Positions 1 to 7,545 of a DNA stretch of 46,756 nt are shown piece after piece. Position 1 is the stretch's first letter. Every line of letters begins with the position of its first letter. Source of the DNA: Actinomycetota bacterium (GTDB lineage Bacteria; Actinomycetota; Acidimicrobiia; Acidimicrobiales; Acidimicrobilacustridaceae); NCBI GenBank assembly GCA_026393455.1, contig JAPLAE010000107.1, positions 1-46,756 on the forward strand, given 5' to 3'. A model generated the notes under the pieces. It was given only the letters and a program-made list of their open reading frames with translations, was not told where the DNA came from and searched no databases. The translations under genes were made by a program, and so were the position numbers.

Positions 1-1
1 C

Positions 2-1879
2 ATGGCTGACACCATCGATACCGACTACATCCGTCAAGCAGTCGAGTATTCCGATCTCGCAGCGCTCCGTGTCGCCATCTTCCAGGCGTGTGGCGACGCC
101 GAAATTGCCGCTCTCGGCCCTGTGGCCCAACTCAGCCCCGAGGATCGCTCACGTCTCATTGAGCGATGCATCGAGTTGCTCTCCACCGACCTCTCGTCCT
201 GGTCGCTGCGCACGCCATCCGATACCGAGATCTACTCCATGCTCGACATGGTTCTCGGCAAGCCAACCGAACCGGGCGACTTCGAGTTGCGCAAAATGGT
301 TCTTTCGTTCGAAGACTTCCCCGGCTTCGCCGAGTGGCCGACACCCGAGATCAAAGCTCCCGAAGGATTCCATGTCGCGATCATCGGCGGCGGTTTCAAC
401 GGCATCGCTACCGGCGTACAACTTGAACAACTCGGAATCGACTTCACGGTCTATGAGCGACGCGAAGAACTCGGTGGCACATGGGCCATCAACCGCTATC
501 CCGACATTCGAGTCGACACGCTCAGCTCATCGTACGAATTCAGTTTCGAGAAGGACTACCAATGGGACGAGTACTTCGCTCGCGGCCCCGAGGTGCGCGC
601 ATACCTGACTCATATCGCCACCAAGTTCGGCGTCATGGATCATGTGAAGCACGGCCACGATCTGATCGAAGCTCGTTTCAATGACGACACCAAGTTGTGG
701 CGCGTCACATTCCGTCTCACGGATGGTTCGACCGAGTCACGTGATGTGAACGCAATCGTCAGCGCTGCTGGCCTCTTTGCCAACCCGAGTCTTCCAAATT
801 TCCCGGGCATCGAGAACTTCGGTGGCCTCGTCATTCATCCGACCCAGTGGCCTGAAGGCATCGACCTAAGCGACAAGCGCGTCGCCGTCATTGGCAATGG
901 TTCAACCGGCGTGCAGTTGCTTGGCCGCGTTACCGAGATGTCAAAGCACGTCACCATGTTCCAACGCACTCCGCAGTGGATCAGCCCACGCGACAAGTAC
1001 GGACAGCATGTTGAGCCCGAATCTCGTTGGCTCATCAACACGATGCCCGGCTACTGGAACTGGTGCCGCATCACCTCGATCATGCACTTGTTCGATTTCG
1101 ACAAGGACTTCCTGATTCGCGATGTGGAGTACGAAAAGACTGGCGGGCAAATCACTGCCAAGAGCGACTTCGTCCGCAACATGCTTCTCGACTACATCAA
1201 GACCGAAACTGGTGGCCGTCAGGACCTCATCGACAAGTTGATTCCCGACTATGCCCCGATGGTCCGTCGACCAATCGTTGATAATGGATGGTACCGAGCC
1301 CTCACACGCGACAATGTCGAACTCGTTACCGAAGACATCGTGCGCTTCACCGATACCGGCATGGAAACGGCCGACGGCGTGCATCACGATCTCGACGTTG
1401 TCATTTCCGCTACCGGTTACGACATCGTGAAGTATCTCTGGCCCGCCGAGTACTTCGGCCGCAACGGCGTAAACCTTCACGAAAAGTGGGAAGAAGAATC
1501 CCCCATGGCCTATGTCGGCATGATGGTTCCCGGTTTCCCGAATCTGTTCACGCTCTATGGCCCGAATTCCCAGCCCGTCTCGGGCGGCGTTGCGCTTCCC
1601 GCTTGGTACCAAATGTGGGCGGGCTTTGTTGCTCGTTGCCTCATTGGAATCGTCGAGCAAGGTAAGCAGACCGTCGAAGTTACCGACGAAGCGTTCCGCG
1701 ATTACAACGAGAAACTCGTTGAGGAATCACAGAAGCTCATCATGGTGACCGAAGAGGCATCGGCCAAGAAGAACTACTACGTCCAGAACGGTCGCATGCA
1801 GGTCAACGCTCCATGGGAAACCTGCGACTACTACCGCATGACCTCGTATCCCGACCCCGAGGCCATCGTCTACGAGTGA
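2..1879 (+). CDS. Flavin-dependent monooxygenase, Baeyer-Villiger type with N-terminal extension
   Basis: Class B FAD/NADPH monooxygenase of 625 aa, expected to insert an oxygen atom into a ketone to give an ester or lactone, or to oxygenate a heteroatom; the substrate cannot be read from the sequence. The FAD Rossmann motif GGGFNG lies at residues 129-134, followed by a GGTW segment. The Baeyer-Villiger fingerprint FxGxxxHxxxW is intact at 273-283 (FGGLVIHPTQW), and a second, NADPH-side Rossmann motif (GNGSTG) lies at 298-303. About 120 residues precede the first Rossmann fold, as in 4-hydroxyacetophenone monooxygenase (about 640 aa) and unlike the compact cyclohexanone type. The ATG is the second base of the window, so the promoter and any longer N-terminus lie outside it. 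The gene converges on another monooxygenase of the same architecture. Confidence 0.9.
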   Translation: MADTIDTDYIRQAVEYSDLAALRVAIFQACGDAEIAALGPVAQLSPEDRSRLIERCIELLSTDLSSWSLRTPSDTEIYSMLDMVLGKPTEPGDFELRKMVLSFEDFPGFAEWPTPEIKAPEGFHVAIIGGGFNGIATGVQLEQLGIDFTVYERREELGGTWAINRYPDIRVDTLSSSYEFSFEKDYQWDEYFARGPEVRAYLTHIATKFGVMDHVKHGHDLIEARFNDDTKLWRVTFRLTDGSTESRDVNAIVSAAGLFANPSLPNFPGIENFGGLVIHPTQWPEGIDLSDKRVAVIGNGSTGVQLLGRVTEMSKHVTMFQRTPQWISPRDKYGQHVEPESRWLINTMPGYWNWCRITSIMHLFDFDKDFLIRDVEYEKTGGQITAKSDFVRNMLLDYIKTETGGRQDLIDKLIPDYAPMVRRPIVDNGWYRALTRDNVELVTEDIVRFTDTGMETADGVHHDLDVVISATGYDIVKYLWPAEYFGRNGVNLHEKWEEESPMAYVGMMVPGFPNLFTLYGPNSQPVSGGVALPAWYQMWAGFVARCLIGIVEQGKQTVEVTDEAFRDYNEKLVEESQKLIMVTEEASAKKNYYVQNGRMQVNAPWETCDYYRMTSYPDPEAIVYE

Positions 1880-1881
1880 CC

Positions 1882-1916
1882 CTGTTGGTTCGGCTCTACG
1901 AGAGTCGAACCAACAG
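1882..1916. terminator. Bidirectional hairpin between convergent monooxygenases
   Basis: A perfect 11-bp inverted repeat (CTGTTGGTTCG and its complement) encloses a loop that itself can form a short CTCT/AGAG stem. It fills almost the entire 41-bp gap between two convergent genes, so it probably terminates both. No T-run follows on either side, so it would be a U-less terminator. Confidence 0.6.
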
Positions 1917-1920
1917 TCCA

Positions 1921-3873
1921 TTACGACAACACGTAGTCATCAACGTTGATCTCTCGCGTCCACGACCAATAGTCAACAAGCCGGAACGGGCTCACCGTAT
2001 GGATTTCTCCGGCCTCATTGCGGAAATGCGTATGTGTGATCCCAGGATGCGACCACACCATTTGCTTAATGAGTTCTTGTTGCTTCGCGTGGTACGCCTC
2101 GTAAAGCTCGGGCTTTGGTTCCATTGACTTCGCGCCGGTAAGAGCCAGTTCGTCAAGGCATTTGCTGATGTAACGCATCTGACATTCAGAGTGAAAGATC
2201 AGACTTCCACCGTGATTCAAATGCGTACTTGGACCGTAGGTCATGAACAGATTCGGGAACCCCGGAACGGTGATGCCGAGATAGGCCGAGGGACGATCGC
2301 TCCAGAACTCGTTCAGCGAGACACCGTCGCGACCAATGACCTCCATTGGGAACAGCACCTTGCTCATCTGGAACCCTGTCGCGAACACAATGATGTCGGC
2401 CTCGTAACGCTGGCCATCTTCCGTCACGACACCTGTCGCATCGATGTGGTCGATAGCGGTTCGCACAAGTTCAACGTTGTCGCGCTTTAACGCGTTCAAC
2501 CACGAGCCATTGTCCTGCAACGTGCGCTTGCCGGTTGCCGGGTAATCCGGGATGACCTTGGCCAGAAGTTTTGCGTCGTCACCCACTTGGCCCGTGATCC
2601 AATCGGTGAACATCTGTCGCGCCATGTCATTGGCGGCATTGATCGAACGGTCTTGATGCGGCCAATCGGGATCGATCTTGGCGTTGGCCAGCGAACCATC
2701 GCAACCGGGCCAGAACAACAAGAACCGATACCAGCGTCCGAAGAACGGAAGGTGTTGAATCGCCCACGTGAGTCCGGCCGGAACCTTTTCGTGATAATTC
2801 GGATTCGGAAACATCCACTGAGCGGTGCGCTGGAATACGACGAGCGATGCAACGTCAGGCGCGATCGTTGGCGCGATCTGGAAGCCGCTTGCCCCCGCTC
2901 CGATCATGATCACTCGTTTACCGGAGTAATCAATCGAGTGATCCCAGCGCGCGGAATGGAATGACGGTCCGGCGAATGTTTCGATGCCCGGGATATCGGG
3001 AATTTTTGGACGATTCAACTGTCCAACGGCAGTGATGACAGCGCGAGCATCAAGAACTTCCTCGCGACCATCGCTCGTGCGCACCACGACATGCCAAAGG
3101 CCGGCGGCGTCGTCCCACGTTGCACGCACGACTTCGGTCGAAAAACGAATTTGCGACCATAGATCGTGGCGGTTTGTGACTTCCTCGAAATAGGCCCGAA
3201 TCTCTGGCTGCTTAGCGAAGTATTCGGTCCAGTGGTCAGAAGGTTCGAATGAATAGCAATAGAAGTGATTACCGACATCGACGCGACAGCCGGGATAGGA
3301 GTTTTCGTACCAAGTGCCGCCGACACCGGCGTTCTTTTCGATCACGGCGAAGGGGATGCCGGCCTGCTTAAGCCGAATGCCGGCAAGAACACCGGACTCC
3401 CCCGCTCCGATCACCACGACTGGCAATGCCTCTCGAGCTTCAGCCGATGAATGACTCACGACACTGCGTTGGTCGGTGCCGTCGAGCTCCATATCTTCGA
3501 GCATCATCGGCACGTATTCCGCGGGAACTTCCTCGCAGACAAGCCAGGCCATCATTTCGCGCAGCAGTGCTTCATCGGGCGGTGGCGGCAGAACACAACC
3601 GCTGTCGCGATAGGAACGAATGACATCGAGTGCGCGTGCTCGGATCTCGGCCTTTTGATCCTCGGGAAGGTAGCCCTGGATTTCGTTAAGGAACAGTCCC
3701 AGCGGACGAATCGGTCCCCTAATCCACGAAGCGTCGCCGGTCATGTGCACCATCGACAGCACAAGCGTCGGGATGCTTACGTCTGCGAGCATCGCTTCGA
3801 TCGCGGCGTCGTCATCGGTGATGGGAAGCCCCACGTGCGGATTTCCCGCGTACAGATCTGATGTCGACATCAT
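1921..3873 (-). CDS. Flavin-dependent monooxygenase, Baeyer-Villiger type with N-terminal extension
   Basis: Predicted class B flavoprotein monooxygenase of 650 aa from the chosen start. The FAD motif GAGESG is at 156-161, the fingerprint FAGPSFHSARW (FxGxxxHxxxW) at 300-310, and the NADPH-side motif GAGASG at 325-330. About 150 residues precede the first Rossmann fold, again resembling 4-hydroxyacetophenone monooxygenase. The frame stays open upstream to an ATG at 3975, but that stretch runs through a tRNA-3'-end copy and a hairpin, so it is unlikely to be coding. Two consecutive ATGs at 3873 and 3870 directly follow an AGGGGGA Shine-Dalgarno-like block; 3870 has the better spacing. Sequence similarity to the first monooxygenase is confined to family motifs, so this is not a recent duplicate. 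Its substrate is unknown. Confidence 0.88.
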   Translation of the reverse strand: MMSTSDLYAGNPHVGLPITDDDAAIEAMLADVSIPTLVLSMVHMTGDASWIRGPIRPLGLFLNEIQGYLPEDQKAEIRARALDVIRSYRDSGCVLPPPPDEALLREMMAWLVCEEVPAEYVPMMLEDMELDGTDQRSVVSHSSAEAREALPVVVIGAGESGVLAGIRLKQAGIPFAVIEKNAGVGGTWYENSYPGCRVDVGNHFYCYSFEPSDHWTEYFAKQPEIRAYFEEVTNRHDLWSQIRFSTEVVRATWDDAAGLWHVVVRTSDGREEVLDARAVITAVGQLNRPKIPDIPGIETFAGPSFHSARWDHSIDYSGKRVIMIGAGASGFQIAPTIAPDVASLVVFQRTAQWMFPNPNYHEKVPAGLTWAIQHLPFFGRWYRFLLFWPGCDGSLANAKIDPDWPHQDRSINAANDMARQMFTDWITGQVGDDAKLLAKVIPDYPATGKRTLQDNGSWLNALKRDNVELVRTAIDHIDATGVVTEDGQRYEADIIVFATGFQMSKVLFPMEVIGRDGVSLNEFWSDRPSAYLGITVPGFPNLFMTYGPSTHLNHGGSLIFHSECQMRYISKCLDELALTGAKSMEPKPELYEAYHAKQQELIKQMVWSHPGITHTHFRNEAGEIHTVSPFRLVDYWSWTREINVDDYVLS

Positions 3874-3924
3874 TCCCCCTAGGCCTACTTCACGAATTTT
3901 CTCGCATTTGTCGAAACGCAACAA

Positions 3925-3946
3925 CGCCGCCCCAACTGGGACGGCG
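3925..3946 (-). terminator. Terminator-like hairpin beside the displaced tRNA end
   Basis: The stem CGCCG/CGGCG continues, after one mismatch, into CCC/GGG around a four-base loop. On the minus strand it is followed by a T-rich tract. It sits immediately downstream (minus sense) of a copy of the tRNA-Leu 3' end, as the terminator of the original tRNA gene would if an inserted element had pushed it away. It lies in the leader of the monooxygenase to its left. Confidence 0.45.
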
Positions 3947-3947
3947 C

Positions 3948-3971
3948 TTGTGGTGTCGGAGGGGGACTTGA
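3948..3971 (-). repeat. Displaced copy of tRNA-Leu 3' end (att-like direct repeat)
   Basis: These 24 bases match the 3' end of the tRNA-Leu gene (5817-5841), same orientation, differing only by one missing G in a G run. The match covers the T-loop, the 3' half of the T-stem, the acceptor strand, the CCA end and four bases beyond. No tRNA body accompanies it. This is the usual footprint left by a tyrosine-recombinase element integrating into a tRNA 3' end. Confidence 0.7.
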
Positions 3972-4078
3972 CCACCTAAGACTCCCAGCAAGACCAAAGG
4001 TTAACCTCTCTAACCACAGCACCGAAATGGCGTGGCCGTGCACGATTGAAACGCACGAGGACGCAGGACCGACGGATG

Positions 4079-5446
4079 TCAGCGGTTGTCGTACAACGAA
4101 CCAACCAGCACCCCAGCCGGGGTGTCACCACTTAACTCCCACGCGAACACCCCACCGAGACCTTGGCTCTTTGCCCACGCCATCTTCGACGCAAGGGTTG
4201 CCGGGGTGTCGTAACTCCACCAGTTCGACCCACACGACCCGTACGCAGTGCCACCAACGACGCCCGTCGGTGGACATGAGACGGCCAGCACCTTGTAGTC
4301 CTCAACCCCTGCCTCGTAGGTGCCAGCCGCCGGCCCGCTCGCACTCCCACCCGGGGCCGCCTGGGTCACACCCGCCCAACCCCGACCGTAGAACCCCACA
4401 CCAATCAGCAACTTCGACGCGGGCACACCCAGATTCCGGTACGCCGCGACCGCCCCCTGCGTGCTGAACCCGGCAATGGGAATACCCGCATAGTCAGAGA
4501 GCGCCGATTGCGGTGCGGTCGGACCGGTCGCCGCCCAAGCCCCGAAGAAGTCATACGTCATCACGTTGAACCAGTCCACGGACAACGCAGATGTGCCATA
4601 CCCGCCAGCCGCGATCTTCGACGGACTCGCTGTGACGGCGGACGTCACGAGCTCAGACCCGAACCGGGAGCGCATCGCTGACATCACCACCGGATACGCC
4701 GTCGGGCCACTCGCATCACACGTCACACCACAAGCATTGGGGAACTCCCAGTCGATGTCGATGCCATCGAACACACCGCTCCATGCCGGATCATGGACGA
4801 GCGCATAACACGACTCCGCAAACGCCGTCGGGTTCAGAGCCGCCAGTGGAAAGCCGCTCGACCCCGTGCCACCACCGAACGACCACAAGATCTTCAAACC
4901 CGGATACAACACCTTCAGTTTCCGGAACTGGCCGAAAATCCCGTGCAACGTGCCCGCCGCCGTCGAGTCCGCGACACCATCGACACTCGACGCGGCGTTG
5001 TAGACCTTCCCGTTCTCGGCGTAGGTATCGCCGGCTGAGCACTGTCCACCCGTCACGTTCCCGAACGCCAGGTTCAGATGAGTCAACTTGCCCGCCGCGC
5101 CACTCGACACGAGGCTCTTCGGTTGGAAGTTCCGGCCGTAGATCCCCCACTCCGTGAAATAGCCAACGACCCGCGACGGCGCACCCGCCGGCGTCGTAGT
5201 GGTAGTCGTTCCCCCCGTCCCACCAGGATCCGACAACTTGCCCGCCGCGCCACTCGACACGAGGCTCTTCGGTTGGAAGTTCCGGCCAAAGAACCCCCAC
5301 TCCGTGATAGAGCCAACGACCCCCGCCGGCGTCGTCGTAGCCGTCGTCGAAGTTATTCCCCCCGTCCCACCATGATCCGACACACACCCCACCGCCAGAA
5401 CGAGCACCATGCCAACCGAAAGGATCGCTGAAACCCTCGCGCGCAT
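4079..5446 (-). CDS. GH18 chitinase-like lipoprotein
   Basis: Glycoside hydrolase family 18 protein of 455 aa, predicted to cleave chitin-type beta-1,4-N-acetylglucosamine polymers outside the cell. An export signal with lipobox LAVGC (Cys21) suggests anchoring to the outer face of the membrane. The catalytic DxxDxDxE motif is intact as DGIDIDWE at 227-234, with Glu234 the expected acid. SFGGG (189-193) and a MTYDFFG segment match the conserved strands of the family barrel. Thr-rich linkers precede the domain, and the first barrel strand with its linker is present twice (residues 42-90 and 93-123), so one copy is extra. A GGGGGG Shine-Dalgarno lies 6 nt before the ATG. Codons are richer in G/C than those of neighbours, and the gene lies between direct repeats of a tRNA end, which suggests horizontal acquisition. 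Confidence 0.88.
   Translation of the reverse strand: MRARVSAILSVGMVLVLAVGCVSDHGGTGGITSTTATTTPAGVVGSITEWGFFGRNFQPKSLVSSGAAGKLSDPGGTGGTTTTTTPAGAPSRVVGYFTEWGIYGRNFQPKSLVSSGAAGKLTHLNLAFGNVTGGQCSAGDTYAENGKVYNAASSVDGVADSTAAGTLHGIFGQFRKLKVLYPGLKILWSFGGGTGSSGFPLAALNPTAFAESCYALVHDPAWSGVFDGIDIDWEFPNACGVTCDASGPTAYPVVMSAMRSRFGSELVTSAVTASPSKIAAGGYGTSALSVDWFNVMTYDFFGAWAATGPTAPQSALSDYAGIPIAGFSTQGAVAAYRNLGVPASKLLIGVGFYGRGWAGVTQAAPGGSASGPAAGTYEAGVEDYKVLAVSCPPTGVVGGTAYGSCGSNWWSYDTPATLASKMAWAKSQGLGGVFAWELSGDTPAGVLVGSLYDNR
5084..5380 (-). repeat. Tandem 150-bp duplication inside the chitinase gene
   Basis: Two adjacent units, 5084-5233 and 5234-5380, share long identical runs and are nearly the same length (150 and 147 bp), so the reading frame is kept. 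Each encodes a Thr-rich linker, then a TEWG segment, then GRNFQPKSLVSSGAAGK. The copy nearer the N-terminus lacks the rest of the barrel and has no obvious catalytic role. Confidence 0.9.
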
Positions 5447-5477
5447 CGAATGCCCCCCACAACATGATTGATTGATG

Positions 5478-5592
5478 CGGTGATCTGATTTTCGGTCACA
5501 GCTTTTTTGGTACCGAAACTGGCTATGCGCTGAGCGCCGTTCTCGTCACGCCGGAGCGCCCGCCACTTCGTGCCCTTCAAATCAATGGCCAC
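5478..5592 (-). pseudogene. Tyrosine integrase N-terminal remnant
   Basis: The minus-strand frame opens with a GTG at 5592, 7 nt after an excellent Shine-Dalgarno (AGGAGGA). It encodes about 38 residues containing KGTKWRALRRDENG and SFGTKKA. This pattern (WRAxxRDxxGxxxxxSFxTKxxA) is typical of the N-terminal arm-binding domain of phage and integrative-element tyrosine recombinases. After this the frame loses family resemblance and runs into the chitinase leader; no core-binding or catalytic domain (R...HxxR...Y) follows anywhere nearby. I read it as the 5' stump of a deleted integrase gene. A short unrelated coding stretch is possible, but position beside a tRNA gene and att-like repeats favours the integrase reading. 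Confidence 0.6.
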
Positions 5593-5620
5593 GAGGGTGT
5601 CCTCCTGTTGTGAATGTGTG

Positions 5621-5663
5621 CCAGATCACATCGGAAGGGTTCAAGTCCCCCTCCGACATCTGG
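5621..5663 (+). repeat. Inverted tRNA T-arm-like hairpin (att-like copy)
   Basis: Positions 5637-5658 repeat the tRNA-Leu T-loop, T-stem 3' half and acceptor strand, but on the opposite strand to the tRNA gene. The copy sits in a larger imperfect hairpin: outer stem CCAGAT/ATCTGG, inner stems TCGGA/TCCGA and GGG/CCC, loop TTCAAGT. No tRNA 5' half lies upstream, so it is not a tRNA gene. It is 29 nt from the start of the integrase remnant, where an attachment core is normally found. Confidence 0.6.
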
Positions 5664-5756
5664 AACACATCTCTTGCAATTCTAGCCGCGAGTCCCCGTC
5701 AATCACCGTCAATGGTCAATTCATGCTCGGTGCGTTGAACTGTCCAGAACACGTAG

Positions 5757-5781
5757 AAAAACCCCACATTGTTGCGGGGTT
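5757..5781 (-). terminator. Intrinsic terminator of tRNA-Leu
   Basis: Minus-strand hairpin with arms AACCCCGCA and TGTGGGG, followed directly by a TTTTT tract, 39 nt after the encoded CCA end of the tRNA. This is a classic Rho-independent terminator and the clearest one in the window. Confidence 0.85.
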
Positions 5782-5819
5782 CTCCGGTGTTCTTGCTGTT
5801 CAGTTTTGCTCACATTTTG

Positions 5820-5906
5820 TGGTGTCGGAGGGGGGACTTGAACCCCCACGCCCTTGCGGGCACTAGATCCTTAGTCTAGCGCGTATGCCAATTCCGCCAC
5901 TCCGAC
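5820..5906 (-). tRNA. tRNA-Leu, anticodon read as AAG
   Basis: The 87-nt class II tRNA has acceptor stem GTCGGAG/CTCCGAC, discriminator A and an encoded CCA. The T-arm is GGGGG-TTCAAGT-CCCCC and the long variable arm is CCC-GCAA-GGG. The anticodon stem CTAGA/TCTAG closes a seven-base loop CTAAGGA. With T at position 33 the anticodon is AAG, decoding CUU (and, if A34 becomes inosine, CUC and CUA). A34 is rare in bacterial tRNAs other than tRNA-Arg(ACG); GAG would be expected here. A possible -10 (TAGATT, minus strand, 5950-5955) lies upstream without a clear -35. The 3' end of this gene appears to be the integration target of the neighbouring element. Confidence 0.93.
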
Positions 5907-6074
5907 GTGGCCCCCCGGATGCGCCGAAGCGACCGGTTTGCGAATACTCAATCTAGCCCAGCGACCCCCCTGTCTCGCCAACCGGCTGATCAGGTCGAGA
6001 ATCGGTCACGCTCATGCGCTGGAGAAGGCAGGATGTTCACTTCGTTCGTCACGCCGCCCGCAGGAGTTCCACCA

Positions 6075-7526
6075 ATGATCGGAAAAGACCGTCGCATTCT
6101 CGTAATAGGCGCAGGCCCGGGCGGCATCATCTCCGCGTATCAATTCCGGGAAGCGGGTTACACCGACGTCAAGGTTCTTGAACGAGATGGTGACGTCGGT
6201 GGCACATGGCAGCGCAGTCGCTACCCAGGGCTTTCCTGCGACGTCATGATCCATGCTTATTCGTTTTCGTTCAACCTCAATCCAGCATGGCCTCGTTCGT
6301 ACGCGTCACAGCCTGAGATTCTCGAGTACATGCGCGACTCCGTTGACGCACTCGACCTGTGGCCGATGATTCACCTGAACACTGGAGTAGCCAGCGCAAC
6401 CTGGAACGATGACACTGCCGAATGGGTCGTCACGACATCGAATGGCGAAACGCTTGTCGCCGACATCGTCATCAGCGCCCAAGGGATGTTCGGCGAAATA
6501 AAATGGCCCGACATCGCTGGACGCGATTCATTCTCCGGAACATTGATTCACACCGGCGAATGGCCTCACGATCTCGACATAACGGGCAAGCGCGTCGCCG
6601 TCATTGGCAGTGCTGCAAGTGCGGTGCAAAGCATTCCCGAAATCGCCAAGCTTGCAGACACCCTGTATTCCTTCCAGCGGTCGCCTCAATGGGTGCTTCC
6701 CAAAGAAGAATTTCCGATTCCTTCAGAACAGATCGAAGAGTTTCGAACCAATCCGGAAGCGCTTCAGGGCTACCGCAACGCGATTATGGACTACATCGGC
6801 CCGAATGCACCGTTTAGCAATAAGGAAATTCTCGGTGGAGCCGAATGGGCCGGCGCCGTCGCCATCTCAGTGATCGACGATGAAAAGACCCGTCAGGGGC
6901 TCACCCCATACGTTCCGTGGGGCTGCTTCCGCCCATTGTTTTCGAACGATTACTACCCGGCCTTTAATCGGCCGAATGTCGAGCTCATCACCGATGCCAT
7001 CGATCGCATCACTCCAAACGGAATCGTGACCACCGACGGAGTTGAAAGAGAGGTCGACGTCATTGTGTGTGCCACCGGATACGTAGTCGACAAGTTCGCC
7101 TCACGCATTCCATTTACCGGTCGTAATGGTCGAAGCCTTGACGACGAGTGGATCGATGGCCCCGAGGCCTATCTGGGTGTGACCACGACAGGCTTCCCGA
7201 ATCTGTTCATGTTGTACGGACCAAACAACAATGCCGGTTCACTCATTCAAATGGCGGAATATGAGGTCGGCTACGTCCTCGAGTTGCTCTCCCAAATGGA
7301 CAGCGAAGGAATCGACTGGATCGATCCGCAACGCGAAGCAATGGACGCCTATAACACTGAGCTGCAACAGGCCATCGCCGGAGTCGACGTATGGCACGCC
7401 GGATGCGGCCACTACTACGAGAGCCCCTCAGGAAAAATCGTTACGCAGTATCCGTACTCGATGTATCACTACCGCGACTCTGTGGCGAACCCCGACCTCA
7501 CTCCATTCGAGACCGGACGCAAATAA
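6075..7526 (+). CDS. Flavin-dependent monooxygenase, compact Baeyer-Villiger type
   Basis: The predicted 483-aa class B flavin monooxygenase lacks the long N-terminal extension of the other two. The FAD motif GAGPGG is at residues 12-17 and the fingerprint FSGTLIHTGEW (FxGxxxHxxxW) at 153-163. The second nucleotide-binding loop reads GSAASA (178-183), where the usual GxGxxG glycines are partly replaced by alanine. The ATG at 6075 is chosen because AGGAG lies 9 nt upstream and the Rossmann strand begins right after it. An ATG at 6033, also with a good GGAG, would add 14 residues. The frame extends back to a GTG overlapping the tRNA promoter side, which is not credible as a start. It converges on the oligopeptidase gene. 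Ketone or heteroatom oxidation is expected; substrate unknown. Confidence 0.9.
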   Translation: MIGKDRRILVIGAGPGGIISAYQFREAGYTDVKVLERDGDVGGTWQRSRYPGLSCDVMIHAYSFSFNLNPAWPRSYASQPEILEYMRDSVDALDLWPMIHLNTGVASATWNDDTAEWVVTTSNGETLVADIVISAQGMFGEIKWPDIAGRDSFSGTLIHTGEWPHDLDITGKRVAVIGSAASAVQSIPEIAKLADTLYSFQRSPQWVLPKEEFPIPSEQIEEFRTNPEALQGYRNAIMDYIGPNAPFSNKEILGGAEWAGAVAISVIDDEKTRQGLTPYVPWGCFRPLFSNDYYPAFNRPNVELITDAIDRITPNGIVTTDGVEREVDVIVCATGYVVDKFASRIPFTGRNGRSLDDEWIDGPEAYLGVTTTGFPNLFMLYGPNNNAGSLIQMAEYEVGYVLELLSQMDSEGIDWIDPQREAMDAYNTELQQAIAGVDVWHAGCGHYYESPSGKIVTQYPYSMYHYRDSVANPDLTPFETGRK

Positions 7527-7545
7527 CACCGGCCACGCTTCTCGT

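Noticed and set aside
941-1660. 239-codon minus-strand frame inside the first monooxygenase
   Set aside because: Shadow of a gene with all BVMO motifs intact; no motif of its own.
3874-3975. N-terminal extension of the second monooxygenase to an ATG at 3975
   Set aside because: It would translate a tRNA-end repeat and a hairpin; a strong Shine-Dalgarno supports starts at 3873/3870.
4791-5465. Gly/Arg/Trp-rich minus-strand frame overlapping the chitinase
   Set aside because: Off-frame translation of the duplicated GC-rich chitinase sequence; the GH18 frame carries the catalytic motif and signal peptide.
5621-5663. A second tRNA gene on the plus strand
   Set aside because: Only T-arm and acceptor 3' sequence are present; no acceptor 5' half, D-arm or anticodon arm upstream.
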